From the NCBI RefSeq assembly GCF_009601765.2, contig NZ_CP045699.1, forward strand, positions 310,001 through 374,000: DNA of 64,000 nucleotides, in the 5' to 3' direction. Positions 39,811 through 48,900 of the stretch are shown piece after piece. The stretch's first letter is position 1; each line of letters begins with the position of its first letter. This DNA comes from Vibrio algicola (GTDB lineage: Bacteria; Pseudomonadota; Gammaproteobacteria; Enterobacterales; Vibrionaceae). The notes beneath the pieces are model-generated. The model did no database searches. It was not told the DNA's origin and saw only the letters and a list, made by a program, of their open reading frames with translations. A program made the translations under genes and the position numbers.

Positions 39811-40770
39811 ATGTTCGCATTAGAGATAAAAAATTTACGCAAAGTTTATGCCGGTGGCGTCGAAGCCTTGAAAGGGGTATCACTCAATGTAGAGCAAGGT
39901 GATTTTTACGCTTTGCTTGGGCCAAATGGCGCAGGCAAATCGACAACTATTGGTGTTATAAGCTCACTGGTCAATAAAACTTCAGGCTCAGTAAAAGTCT
40001 TTGGTCATGATATTGACACTGATTTGGTTAAAGCGAAACTCGAACTTGGTTTAGTACCGCAAGAATTTAACTTCAACCCATTTGAAACGGTACAACAAAT
40101 TGTGATGCAGCAAGCGGGTTATTATGGCGTTTCGGTCGCACAAGCGAAAGTTCGCGCGCAAAAATACCTTACTCAACTCGATTTGTGGGAGAAACGAGAT
40201 GAACGTGCGCGTAATTTATCGGGGGGGATGAAGCGTCGCCTGATGATTGCACGCGCATTAATGCATCAACCAAAATTGCTGATTTTAGATGAACCGACCG
40301 CAGGCGTTGATATTGAATTACGTCGTTCAATGTGGGAGTTTCTAAAGCAAATTAACCAAGAAGAAGGGGTGACGATCATTCTGACCACTCACTACTTGGA
40401 AGAAGCTGAGATGTTGTGTCGCAATATCGGCATCATCAATAGTGGTGAAGTGATTGAAGATACTTCAATGAAAGCATTACTGAATAAGTTGACGGTTGAA
40501 ACTTTTATTTTGGATATCGCACCGACCAATCAGCAACCACAACTTGAGCAAGCCAAGATCACCAACTTTGATTCAACCAGTTTGGAAGTCGAAATTGATA
40601 AGCAACAAGGGTTAAGTCAGGTGTTTCAACAGTTAAGTGCGCAGGGGATTGAAGTGTTATCGATGCGCAATAAAGCGAACCGCTTAGAAGAGCTGTTTGT
40701 TACGATCGTACGTAACGGTAAAAATATCAGTGAAAATAAAAAACAAGCAGCGCAAAGAGGTAATAAATAA
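39811..40770 (+). CDS. yadG: ABC-2 type transporter ATPase (YadG-like)
   Basis: A 319-residue ABC ATPase: Walker A GPNGAGKST, signature NLSGGMKRRLMIARAL, Walker B LLILDEPTAGVD and the H-loop TTHYLEEAE. A C-terminal extension of about 90 residues follows. It pairs with the permease gene that overlaps its stop codon by one base (TAATG). Same can-yadG-yadH arrangement as in E. coli. The substrate is unknown. Confidence 0.92.
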   Translation: MFALEIKNLRKVYAGGVEALKGVSLNVEQGDFYALLGPNGAGKSTTIGVISSLVNKTSGSVKVFGHDIDTDLVKAKLELGLVPQEFNFNPFETVQQIVMQQAGYYGVSVAQAKVRAQKYLTQLDLWEKRDERARNLSGGMKRRLMIARALMHQPKLLILDEPTAGVDIELRRSMWEFLKQINQEEGVTIILTTHYLEEAEMLCRNIGIINSGEVIEDTSMKALLNKLTVETFILDIAPTNQQPQLEQAKITNFDSTSLEVEIDKQQGLSQVFQQLSAQGIEVLSMRNKANRLEELFVTIVRNGKNISENKKQAAQRGNK

Positions 40771-41540
40771 TGGCTGAATTATATTGGACCGCATTTAAAA
40801 GTTTAGTCACCAAAGAGATCCGTCGCTTTATGCGTATTTGGGTGCAAACTATTGTCCCGCCAGCGATCACCATGACGTTGTACTTTATTATCTTTGGTAA
40901 TTTGATTGGTTCGCGTATTGGTCAGATGAACGGTTTTTCTTATATGGAATATATCGTACCGGGTTTGATTATGATGTCGGTGATCACTAACTCTTATTCC
41001 AATGTTGCTTCATCATTTTTCAGCTCAAAATTTCAAAAAAATATTGAAGAGTTGTTGGTCGCGCCGGTGCCTCATCATATTTTGATCTTAGGCTTTGTGA
41101 TGGGCGGCGTGGTTCGCGGTTTATTGGTTGGCGCATTGGTGACCTGTGTGTCGTTATTCTTCGTTGATTTGCAAATTCACCATTGGTTTATCATTATTTC
41201 AACCGTGTTTTTGACCTCGATTGTGTTTTCTCTTGGTGGCTTAATTAATGCGGTATTTGCGACTACCTTTGATGATATTTCGATTATTCCAACGTTTGTA
41301 TTAACGCCATTAACTTATTTAGGTGGGGTGTTTTACTCGATTAATTTACTGCCGGAATTTTGGCAGCATGTGTCTAAAATTAATCCGATTGTCTATATGG
41401 TGAATGCCTTCCGTTATGGTTTTTTGGGCGTATCGGATGTGGGTATCGTGACCTCATTTAGCGTACTGTTTGTATTTATTGCCGCTTTATATGCAGTAGC
41501 CTACGGTTTGATTTCGAAAGGAATTGGTCTGAGAAGCTAA
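40770..41540 (+). CDS. yadH: ABC-2 type transporter permease (YadH-like)
   Basis: A 256-residue membrane protein with six hydrophobic segments of the ABC-2 permease family. Features are RFMRIWVQTIVPPAITMTLYF at the start and LTPLTYLGGVFYSINLLPEFW, the conserved ABC-2 motif, near residues 185-205. It forms an exporter with YadG; substrate unknown, possibly a lipid or polysaccharide. Translationally coupled to yadG. Confidence 0.92.
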   Translation: MAELYWTAFKSLVTKEIRRFMRIWVQTIVPPAITMTLYFIIFGNLIGSRIGQMNGFSYMEYIVPGLIMMSVITNSYSNVASSFFSSKFQKNIEELLVAPVPHHILILGFVMGGVVRGLLVGALVTCVSLFFVDLQIHHWFIIISTVFLTSIVFSLGGLINAVFATTFDDISIIPTFVLTPLTYLGGVFYSINLLPEFWQHVSKINPIVYMVNAFRYGFLGVSDVGIVTSFSVLFVFIAALYAVAYGLISKGIGLRS

Positions 41541-41624
41541 AGCTTTAAGGGGGAGTAGCTGAGAAACGAGGACGTTACGCTTGAGAGCTGAAAATCGGTG
41601 GCAGACTACCAAGAGCGCTACAGT

Positions 41625-41690
41625 CTCGTCATCTCGACCATGACCCTAAGCGAAGAAGATACGGGATCTCGCTTTTAATGTTCGCCTAGT
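41625..41690. repeat. Dispersed intergenic repeat copy
   Basis: CGTCATCTCGACCATGACCC then TAAGCGAAGAAGATACGGGATCTCGCTTTT is a diverged copy of the end part of the repeats at 21757 and 28690. Lies downstream of yadH. Confidence 0.6.
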
Positions 41691-41699
41691 TTAAACGAC

Positions 41700-41740
41700 A
41701 AAACCCCGCAACTTCACTGTGAAGTTGCGGGGTTTTTTTA
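41700..41740. terminator. Strong bidirectional terminator
   Basis: AAAACCCCGCAACTTC-ACTGT-GAAGTTGCGGGGTTTTTTT: 12-bp GC-rich perfect stem, A-run before and T-run after. It can end both yadGH (plus) and the lipoprotein gene (minus). Confidence 0.95.
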
Positions 41741-41744
41741 ATAA

Positions 41745-42284
41745 TTAATAATCAAAAGAATAGTCATCTTTTGCTTCAATTTTTATCTTACCATTTTCGA
41801 GTTGATCTGAATTAACCAGATCTAAACCATCACTAACAGCTGAGTATGAATCATGACCACTAATATAGTGACCGTCAAAACTAACGCGAGGGTTAGTGAA
41901 AGAAGTATCAATTTTTAAGTAATGACTTTCATTACTAGAGAAGTTCATCTGAATTTCATCGCCACTATTTTTATAATTAATGTAATCACCAGAATCTTTA
42001 AATGTTGCAGTGATCATGCTGCCAACGATTTTAATTTCTAATTTTTCATCACTAGAAATACCGTTATTAGCTTTATCAATATCACACTCTGTTGTACCGG
42101 CAGCGGCGCAATTATCTATAATATATTCAGACACATAGCCTGTAGCATTTTTTATGATGTTAGCTTCTTGTTTTGCTTCTAGTACTGAAAAGTCAGTTGT
42201 TTTATCAAATGCTTTTTCTACATCTTCAGAATCACAACCGGCTAAAAGGGCGATAACGGCTGTTGCGACAAGTAATTTTTTCAT
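41745..42284 (-). CDS. Hypothetical lipoprotein
   Basis: A 179-residue protein with a lipoprotein signal: MKKLLVATAVIALLAGC, lipobox LAGC with the acylated cysteine at 17. The residue after the cysteine is Asp, which in E. coli is a Lol-avoidance signal that keeps lipoproteins in the inner membrane. The mature part is acidic, has two further cysteines (NCAAAGTTEC) likely forming a disulfide, and seems mostly beta strand. No family recognised. Monocistronic, AT-rich relative to its neighbours. Confidence 0.75.
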   Translation of the reverse strand: MKKLLVATAVIALLAGCDSEDVEKAFDKTTDFSVLEAKQEANIIKNATGYVSEYIIDNCAAAGTTECDIDKANNGISSDEKLEIKIVGSMITATFKDSGDYINYKNSGDEIQMNFSSNESHYLKIDTSFTNPRVSFDGHYISGHDSYSAVSDGLDLVNSDQLENGKIKIEAKDDYSFDY

Positions 42285-42523
42285 AATAAGTCTCTCAATT
42301 AATTAATAAGTGATACCCATTTCTACTTGGGCACAAGCCAGATCATGGTCAGATACTACGTGACGCAGTTCAATATGGCGTAAAAAACACTGTTTTATTT
42401 GTTGTGTGAATAATGTCTCATTTTTAGGTTCATTTTATTGATCTAGATCAATTTATAATAAAAAAGACCAAGATAACAGCGATTGATTAGTTTGAGTGAT
42501 GTTTTGTTGGAAGGTTGGATAGT
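42285..42523. other. Intergenic region upstream of the lipoprotein gene
   Basis: About 240 bases between the lipoprotein start and the panC terminator. It contains an AT-rich stretch with a GATCTAGATC palindrome (42440-42449) but no gene or firm signal. Confidence 0.35.
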
Positions 42524-42552
42524 AAAAAAGCTGCCAAATTGGCAGCTTTTAG
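42524..42552 (-). terminator. Intrinsic terminator after panC
   Basis: Read on the minus strand: AAAAGCTGCCAA-TTTGGCAGCTTTTTT, a 7-8 bp stem with a short loop and six T's. It ends the long pcnB-folK-panB-panC run. Confidence 0.9.
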
Positions 42553-42575
42553 AGGGAGTTGAGTGTATCAGGAGG

Positions 42576-43457
42576 TTATTCTTCTTCGCTATCGCTTGGG
42601 GCGGTGCTTGATAGTTCAACACTGATGTTGTCAATCAAACGCACATTACCTAAATGTGCCGACATCAATACGACTGCTTGTGTCGTTTCCTCTGTCGCCA
42701 GTTGTAAGGTACTGGCATCACGAATAAATATTTCATCGGGTTCTAGATCGGCGGCGCGCAGTTGATCGACCGCATCTTCCACCAGTGATGGATAATCTTT
42801 ACGACCACCGCGCATTTGGCTGCCAATCCAACGCATAGTACGGGCTAATACGGGGGCACGCTGACGCTCACTTAATGTTAGACGAGAATTACGTGAACTC
42901 ATCGCTAAGCCATCTAATTCACGCACTGTCGGCACGCCAACGATGTCAATGTCTAACGCTAAATCAATCACCATTTTTCGGATCATGGCGAGTTGCTGAA
43001 AATCTTTCTCACCAAAACACGCCACATCCGGTTGCACAATATTGAACAACTTAGTCACGATAGTGCTGACACCACGAAAGTGGCCCGGACGCGCTGCGCC
43101 TTCTAACATGTGAGACAAACCAGGAACTTCGACAAAGGTTTGTTTATCTAATCCTTGTGGGTACATGATGTCTGGTGTTGGGGTGAAGACAAAGTCCACA
43201 GCCTCTGTATTGAGTTTACTGAGATCGTTTTCTAGAGTACGCGGATAATTGGTGAGATCATCTTCACGTTCAAATTGCATTGGATTAACAAAAATACTGA
43301 CCACAACGAGGTCTGCATGCTCGCGAGCCTTGCGCACTAAAGTCAGGTGACCTTCATGCAGGTTGCCCATAGTCGGTACGAAAGCGATACGGCGGCCATC
43401 ACGGCGCGCACTTTTTAGCTGGTCTCTTAGCGAGGCTACATCAGCAAAAGTTTGCAT
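42576..43457 (-). CDS. panC: Pantothenate synthetase
   Basis: Condenses pantoate with beta-alanine using ATP to make pantothenate. The HIGH-type nucleotide motif appears in [10 protein letters not shown] (residues 28-37), the substrate loop in CFGEKDFQQ, and the KMSKS-like region in MSSRNSRLT. At 293 residues the length is normal; a short acidic serine-rich tail ([11 protein letters not shown]) extends the C-terminus. It follows panB after 84 bases. Confidence 0.96.
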   Translation of the reverse strand: MQTFADVASLRDQLKSARRDGRRIAFVPTMGNLHEGHLTLVRKAREHADLVVVSIFVNPMQFEREDDLTNYPRTLENDLSKLNTEAVDFVFTPTPDIMYPQGLDKQTFVEVPGLSHMLEGAARPGHFRGVSTIVTKLFNIVQPDVACFGEKDFQQLAMIRKMVIDLALDIDIVGVPTVRELDGLAMSSRNSRLTLSERQRAPVLARTMRWIGSQMRGGRKDYPSLVEDAVDQLRAADLEPDEIFIRDASTLQLATEETTQAVVLMSAHLGNVRLIDNISVELSSTAPSDSEEE

Positions 43458-43541
43458 GTTAATTCCTTAATTCTCAATATCTTAATGAAAAATACGTATT
43501 TAAAATCCGACGATTAAAAATAAATTTATTAAAATAGAGAT

Positions 43542-44336
43542 TTATTCAAAACTGTGTTCTTGAGCGGGAAAGGTTCCTGCTGCAACATCTTGAATATATT
43601 TATCAATCGCTAATGCCATGCTGCCGGTTTCTGCTAAAAAATTCTTGGAGAATTTCGGCATATAGTTGGCTGAAATACCAAACATATCGTGCATGACTAA
43701 GATTTGCCCATCGGTTTTATTGCCAGCGCCAATACCGATCACGGGGATGTGTAATGCGGCAGTGATACGCTCAGCAAGGGCGGTTGGTACGCATTCTAAC
43801 ACAAGTAACTGCGCACCGGAATTTTGTAATGATAATGCGTCTTTTACGATTTGTTCAGCTTGATCGTGATCGCGACCTTGAATACGGAAACCACCAAAAA
43901 TATTGACCGATTGTGGTGTTAGCCCTAAGTGAGCACACACCGGAACCGAACGTTCCGTTAACTGTTTTACGGTATCAATCAACCATTCACCGCCTTCCAA
44001 TTTGACCATGTTGGCACCGGCGCGCATTAATTTGGCTGCTTCTTGGCAAGCTTGCTCTGGGGTGGCGTAACTCATAAATGGCATATCCGCCACCAGTAAG
44101 CTTTGTTTGTTTCCGGCGCGCACGCAGCGGGTGTGGTAAGCAATCTCATCCACGGTGACGGGCAAAGTAGAATCTTCACCTTGTAAAACCATTCCCAGTG
44201 AATCACCCACTAATAATAACGGCATTTGTTGTTGTTCAAAAAGTTGAGCAAAACTGGCGTCATAAGCGGTTGAAGTGGCAAATTTAATCCCTTCTTGCTT
44301 CCACTTAATCAGAGTATGAATGGAGACTTTTTTCAT
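43542..44336 (-). CDS. panB: 3-methyl-2-oxobutanoate hydroxymethyltransferase
   Basis: Adds a hydroxymethyl group from methylene-tetrahydrofolate to ketoisovalerate, the first pantothenate step. A 264-residue TIM barrel with [19 protein letters not shown] (metal-binding Asp), ADMPFMSY and the catalytic Glu region LLVLECVP. C-terminal HDMFGI is conserved. Clustered with panC and downstream of folK. Confidence 0.96.
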   Translation of the reverse strand: MKKVSIHTLIKWKQEGIKFATSTAYDASFAQLFEQQQMPLLLVGDSLGMVLQGEDSTLPVTVDEIAYHTRCVRAGNKQSLLVADMPFMSYATPEQACQEAAKLMRAGANMVKLEGGEWLIDTVKQLTERSVPVCAHLGLTPQSVNIFGGFRIQGRDHDQAEQIVKDALSLQNSGAQLLVLECVPTALAERITAALHIPVIGIGAGNKTDGQILVMHDMFGISANYMPKFSKNFLAETGSMALAIDKYIQDVAAGTFPAQEHSFE

Positions 44337-44469
44337 TATTGTATCCTTACATGAAGTTGGCTGAGCCGTTTACCTGAGCTCAATATAAGCTTTATCAAAT
44401 TATTCTTGTTTTACCAAGCGCAAACCTGATCCAAGATTTCGTCGCATCAAAGATCCGCTTTTCAAATAG

Positions 44470-44973
44470 TTAGCCTTGCCAAATATTCAAGCCATTACGA
44501 TCCACTTGTGGCAATAATTTTGCTAACTCTGTGCCATCAGGAAGGTGTAAGTCGGGCGCAATTTCAAATAATGGATAAAGTACAAACTCGCGTATTTTTA
44601 TACCGTAATGCGGCACGGTGAGACGTGGGGTATCAATGGTTTGATTAGCATACAGGAGTATATCGAGATCGAGACTACGAGGCCCCCAACGTTCTTCTTT
44701 ACGCACTCGGCCTTGTTGTTGCTCGATAGCTTGGGTGCAATCGAGCAAGTCTAATGGCGACAATCTAGTACGAACTTGCGCGACGGCGTTAATGTAGTCT
44801 GGTTGGTTTTGTGGCCCCATCGGCGTGCTGGAATATAACGATGAACAGGCCACTAACTCGAGATCTGGGTGTTGTTTTAGCGCTTCAATGGCCAGTTTGG
44901 CTTGCGCGACAGGATCGGCAAGGTTGCTGCCAATGGCAATATAAACCGTAACATCCGATCCTGACGTTATCAT
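44470..44973 (-). CDS. folK: HPPK, 6-hydroxymethyl-dihydropterin pyrophosphokinase
   Basis: Transfers pyrophosphate from ATP to the pterin in folate synthesis. A 167-residue protein with IAIGSNLADP at the start, YSSTPMGPQNQPDYINAV and the metal-binding RWGPRSLDLDIL motif. The start overlaps the pcnB stop by 4 bases (ATGA). The pairing folK-panB makes sense because PanB uses a folate cofactor. Confidence 0.95.
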   Translation of the reverse strand: MITSGSDVTVYIAIGSNLADPVAQAKLAIEALKQHPDLELVACSSLYSSTPMGPQNQPDYINAVAQVRTRLSPLDLLDCTQAIEQQQGRVRKEERWGPRSLDLDILLYANQTIDTPRLTVPHYGIKIREFVLYPLFEIAPDLHLPDGTELAKLLPQVDRNGLNIWQG

Positions 44974-46367
44974 TCTGATGCAGCCGGTTTGGCGCTTGGT
45001 TTACGCTTAGCGTAAGTGCGCTTTTTACGACGACCAGAAGGTTGTGAATGACCCAGTGATTGCACCATATTTTGGCGATGCACCACTGGCGCGTCTTGGA
45101 ATTCGTGCCACCATTGGGCGAGTTCCTCGACTTGACCACCTTCGACCGCGCCACGCATTTCTAGCATATCAAAGCCGGCGCGGAACTTATTTAGCTCAAG
45201 CATCTGGAATGCACGCTTACCAGTACGACGAGTTAAGCGTAATTGCAGTTGCCAAATATCGCGTACCGTTGCGGTGTGGCGACGTGGAATGGCTAAGCTT
45301 TTTACTTGCTCATCCATAATATGATTGCCAGCGGCCATGATCGCATCGTAATAGCTCAGCGATTTTTCATGCATCAGCTTTTCAGCTTCAGCTTGCAATG
45401 GATACCATAAGAAAGCGGCAAACATGAAAGCAGGATTGATCCGTTTACCACTATTGATGCGTTTATCGGTCGAGCGTAATACGGTTTCAACCATTTGCTC
45501 TACTTTCGAGGAATTATCGTCAGTAAAGTGACGCGCGACACTTGGGAATAAGGTGCCAAACAGTTGATATTCACGCAGCAGTTTATAAGTGGCTAAACCT
45601 TGTCCGGCTTGCAGCAGCTTTAAGGACTCTTCAAATAAGCGCGCGGAAGGCACTTCCGATAATAGCGGCGCTAACTCGGTAATAGGTTGCGCGGTTTTAT
45701 CGGCAATGGTCATATCCAGTTTTGCCGCAAAGCGAATGGCGCGGATCATACGAACTGGATCTTCGCGATAACGAGTTTCCGGATCGCCAATCATACGAAT
45801 AATGCCGTCGTTTAAATCTTGGATGCCGTTAGCGTGATCGTGAATACTGAAATCGGCAATGTTGTAATACATGGCATTAATGGTGAAATCACGACGTTCG
45901 GCGTCTTCTACCACTGTGCCGTATACGTTATCGCGCAACAACATGCCTTCTTTTGATTGGGCAGATTGATTTTTTTCTGGCTCTTGATGGTGGCCACGGA
46001 AGGTCGCAACCTCAATGATCTCACGACCAAACATGATATGAGCCAAACGAAAGCGGCGACCAATCAAGCGACAGTTGCGAAATAAGTCTTTAATTTGTTC
46101 TGGAGTGGCATTGGTGGCGATATCAAAATCTTTTGGCTCTTTGCCTAATAAAATATCACGCACACCACCGCCGACCAAGAAGGCATCGTAGCCATGATTA
46201 CTGAGTCGATACAGTACTTTAAGTGCACTGTCGCTAATATGTGAGCGAGAAATTGGGTGCTCTGGGCGAGTAATAATGTTCAGCTTAATTTCTCCATTAG
46301 AGTCATGTTCGTTGTGTTCGGTTGACGCAAAAAGCTTACGACATAACTTAACTGCTTGAGTAAAGAT
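44970..46367 (-). CDS. pcnB: Poly(A) polymerase I, predicted AUC start codon
   Basis: Adds 3' poly(A) tails that promote RNA decay. VGGGVRDILLGKEPKDFDIAT carries the nucleotidyltransferase GG and DxD motifs, GRRFRLAHIMF follows, and the basic C-terminus (GRRKKRTYAKRKPSAKP) is typical. No ATG, GTG or TTG gives a complete N-terminus: the first such codon is a TTG at residue 64, inside the active site. Read further upstream, the frame continues with FTQAVKLCRKLF, which aligns with the E. coli start MFTRVANFCRKVL, and the codon in the Met position is ATC (46367-46365). GAGGTGA, a strong Shine-Dalgarno site, ends 3 bases before it. The protein would be 465 residues, the E. coli length. E. coli pcnB is known to start at AUU. 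Confidence 0.88.
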   Translation of the reverse strand: MFTQAVKLCRKLFASTEHNEHDSNGEIKLNIITRPEHPISRSHISDSALKVLYRLSNHGYDAFLVGGGVRDILLGKEPKDFDIATNATPEQIKDLFRNCRLIGRRFRLAHIMFGREIIEVATFRGHHQEPEKNQSAQSKEGMLLRDNVYGTVVEDAERRDFTINAMYYNIADFSIHDHANGIQDLNDGIIRMIGDPETRYREDPVRMIRAIRFAAKLDMTIADKTAQPITELAPLLSEVPSARLFEESLKLLQAGQGLATYKLLREYQLFGTLFPSVARHFTDDNSSKVEQMVETVLRSTDKRINSGKRINPAFMFAAFLWYPLQAEAEKLMHEKSLSYYDAIMAAGNHIMDEQVKSLAIPRRHTATVRDIWQLQLRLTRRTGKRAFQMLELNKFRAGFDMLEMRGAVEGGQVEELAQWWHEFQDAPVVHRQNMVQSLGHSQPSGRRKKRTYAKRKPSAKPAASE

Positions 46368-46485
46368 AACTCACCTCGGTTGTATTTGTTGTGATACCAA
46401 TTCTATTCAACAACCCTTAAAGCTGAAACTCTTGCTTCGATTTAAGGATAAAATTTTGCCATATAATAGCTCAGCTTGGATGATT

Positions 46486-47361
46486 TTAGAATGGGCAAGG
46501 TGCAGACAGTGTGCTTGGCAACTGGCTTAACGCCCAATGCTGGCAACCCCAAGCTAACATCTGTTCTATATTAGCCGATTGAAAGTCATCTGGCAGGGAA
46601 AACCCAAGAAATTGCATTGCCAATATAATGACAGGTTTCGGGTTGGCTAAATCCACCGCAGGGGCATGATTTTGTTTGGATAATTTATCGCCATGGGCAT
46701 TGATTGCTAACGGTAAATGTAAGTATTTCACTTCGGGGTGATTGAGGTAACGATACAGATTAATTTGGCGTCCGGTGGGCTCAATTAAATCAGCGCCACG
46801 CACCACTTCAGTGATCCCTTGCGCGATATCGTCTAACACCACCGCAAGATTATAAGCAAACAAACCATCTCGGCGTTTAATAATAAAGTCTTCTTGCGCC
46901 AGATCGGTTGGAATATCAATGATGCCGTGTTTTTGATCGACAAATTGAGTGACTGGGGTATCAATCACTAATCGCACTGAGCAATCCGTAGCGGGTAAGT
47001 TTTTATCTCGGCAATGACCTAAATAGAAACCGCCATCTTGTTTAATTTGTTTGCGACTGCATTGGCAATAATAACCTAAGCCGCTGTCGAGCCAATCATC
47101 AATTTGTTGCTGATAAATAGGGTGGCGTTGACTTTGATAGATGACATCTTGATCCCAATGCAGGCCATAACTCTCCAAGGTTTTTAAGATCAAACTTGCT
47201 GCGCCCGCCATTTCACGTGGAGGATCGAGATCTTCGATACGAACCAACCATTGGCCATGTTGTGATTTCGCTTGAAAATAGCTACCAAGAGCGGCAACCA
47301 TAGAACCAAAATGCAGTGGTCCAGAAGGGGAAGGGGCAAAGCGACCGATATACTGAGTCAT
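46486..47361 (-). CDS. gluQ: Glutamyl-Q tRNA(Asp) synthetase
   Basis: Attaches glutamate to queuosine in tRNA(Asp). A 291-residue truncated GluRS paralog lacking the anticodon-binding domain. The HIGH-like motif is in RFAPSPSGPLHFGS (residues 7-20), the zinc-binding cysteines are in YYCQCSRKQI and LGHCRD, and a KMSKS remnant is in DKLSKQNHA. It lies between dksA and pcnB, the standard dksA-gluQ order; a hairpin separates it from dksA. Confidence 0.94.
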   Translation of the reverse strand: MTQYIGRFAPSPSGPLHFGSMVAALGSYFQAKSQHGQWLVRIEDLDPPREMAGAASLILKTLESYGLHWDQDVIYQSQRHPIYQQQIDDWLDSGLGYYCQCSRKQIKQDGGFYLGHCRDKNLPATDCSVRLVIDTPVTQFVDQKHGIIDIPTDLAQEDFIIKRRDGLFAYNLAVVLDDIAQGITEVVRGADLIEPTGRQINLYRYLNHPEVKYLHLPLAINAHGDKLSKQNHAPAVDLANPKPVIILAMQFLGFSLPDDFQSANIEQMLAWGCQHWALSQLPSTLSAPCPF

Positions 47362-47439
47362 AGAGATGATATTTGGTCTAAGGATTATTTGATGAGGCTT
47401 ATTAAAGGGTGACGATTGATTGGCGAAAGCTTAAAACGC

Positions 47440-47482
47440 TTCGAGAGCCGAGAGGGAATAAATTCAACCCTCGGTTCTCGAA
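47440..47482 (-). terminator. Hairpin between dksA and gluQ
   Basis: TTCGAGAGCCGAG (47440-47452) pairs with CTCGGTTCTCGAA (47470-47482), one G-U pair, loop about 17 bases. On the minus strand a GTTTTAAG follows, a weak T-run. Likely an attenuator limiting gluQ expression from the dksA promoter. Confidence 0.6.
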
Positions 47483-47519
47483 ATGCAGCGTGAGCTTATA
47501 CCAATCAAAGTAACAGGTA

Positions 47520-47969
47520 TTAGCCTTGCATTTGCTTTTCTTTTAGCTCTGCGAGTGTCTTACAGTCGATACAAAGATCGGCAGTTGGACGAGCTTCAAG
47601 ACGGCGAATACCAATCTCGATGCCACAAGAATCACAGAAGCCAAAATCGTCATCTTCAATTTTCATTAAAGTTTTTTCGATTTTTTTGATTAGGCGACGT
47701 TCACGATCTCGGTTACGAAGTTCTAAGCTAAACTCTTCTTCTTGAGAAGCACGATCAACAGGATCTGGAAAGTTTGAAGCTTCATCTTTCATGTGAGTCA
47801 TAGTGCGGTTCACTTCGGTATGAAGTTGGTCACGCCATGCTCGTAAAATTTTTCTGAAGTGGTCCATTTGCTCTGGTGACATGTACTCTTCACCAGCTTG
47901 CTCTTGATATGGTCCAACACCCGCAATAGCTAGAATGCCTAGCGATTTTTTAATAGTTGATTCTGGCAT
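47520..47969 (-). CDS. dksA: RNA polymerase-binding transcription factor DksA
   Basis: Binds the RNA polymerase secondary channel and, with ppGpp, adjusts rRNA and amino-acid promoters. A 149-residue protein: N-terminal helix, coiled coil with the acidic tip DPVDRASQ (the two aspartates and alanine known to be functional), and a zinc finger [19 protein letters not shown] with the second pair CIDC. At the C-terminus LAELKEKQ is standard. Between sfsA and gluQ as in E. coli. Confidence 0.97.
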   Translation of the reverse strand: MPESTIKKSLGILAIAGVGPYQEQAGEEYMSPEQMDHFRKILRAWRDQLHTEVNRTMTHMKDEASNFPDPVDRASQEEEFSLELRNRDRERRLIKKIEKTLMKIEDDDFGFCDSCGIEIGIRRLEARPTADLCIDCKTLAELKEKQMQG

Positions 47970-48114
47970 ACAGCGCTCCTACTTGCTCTTCATTAATCAA
48001 TGGCTGACTAATTTAGGGCGGTACATATAGCAGAAAGCGATCGGCTTGGCAAACATATCTTTAATTGAATGTGAATTGTGTTAAGTGAAATGCAGCCGTT
48101 TGATGCAATATTCA

Positions 48115-48837
48115 TCAAACATCAATGAATTCAATCTTAGATGTTAAATTCATCGCATTGGCTGATATATCTGCTTTATAGCACAGTACTTCAACGCCTA
48201 ACGCTTTCGCTTGGGTTAATAATTGTGAATAGTCGGCATCAATATGGTAGGCGGCTGAGACTTTTTCAATGCCAGTATGCAAAACCGCAAATAACAGAAT
48301 GGCTCGCTGACCCGATCCCACTACTTGGATTAATTCGCGTAAATGTTTTTGTCCGCGAGTGGTGACTGCATCAGGAAAATACCCTTGGCCTGAATCGGTA
48401 TCCGTTTGATCTAATAGCGTGACGCTTTTGACTTCAATATAGCAATTAGGCCGATCGCTAGCGGTTAGCATCACATCAATTCTGCTGTTTTCTGTGCCAT
48501 ATTTCACTTCGGTTTTGAGTTCGTTATAACCGCTTAGCTCGTCAATAACGCCATTTTCTATCGCTTCAACTACTAATGCATTGGCGCGAATGGTGTTGAC
48601 ACAAATATGATGATCTTGTGGATCGACCGAGATCTCCCAACTATTGGGATATTTGCGTTTGAGGTTACTTGAGGTTGAATACCAAACTTGATTGCCGGGT
48701 TCTGCGCATCCGGTCATGGCGCCGGTATTGGCACAATGTATGGTTCTTTGTTCACCATTGGGTAAGGTGACATCGGTTAAAAAACGCTTATAACGCTGAA
48801 TTAATGTCGCAGGTTGTAGCGGCGGAGTAAACTTCAT
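48115..48837 (-). CDS. sfsA: SfsA family protein
   Basis: A 240-residue protein of the SfsA family (named for a sugar fermentation stimulation phenotype), with an OB-like N-terminus and a nuclease-like fold. Recognisable pieces are [24 protein letters not shown] and [10 protein letters not shown], the last resembling a PD-(D/E)xK motif. The molecular function is not firmly known. It lies upstream of dksA and diverges from hrpB across a 63-base gap. Confidence 0.93.
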   Translation of the reverse strand: MKFTPPLQPATLIQRYKRFLTDVTLPNGEQRTIHCANTGAMTGCAEPGNQVWYSTSSNLKRKYPNSWEISVDPQDHHICVNTIRANALVVEAIENGVIDELSGYNELKTEVKYGTENSRIDVMLTASDRPNCYIEVKSVTLLDQTDTDSGQGYFPDAVTTRGQKHLRELIQVVGSGQRAILLFAVLHTGIEKVSAAYHIDADYSQLLTQAKALGVEVLCYKADISANAMNLTSKIEFIDV

Positions 48838-48900
48838 CGGGCATCCAGAGTATTATTTGGGTAGAATCACTGCGATTTATCATGACATAAGGGTTTTACA

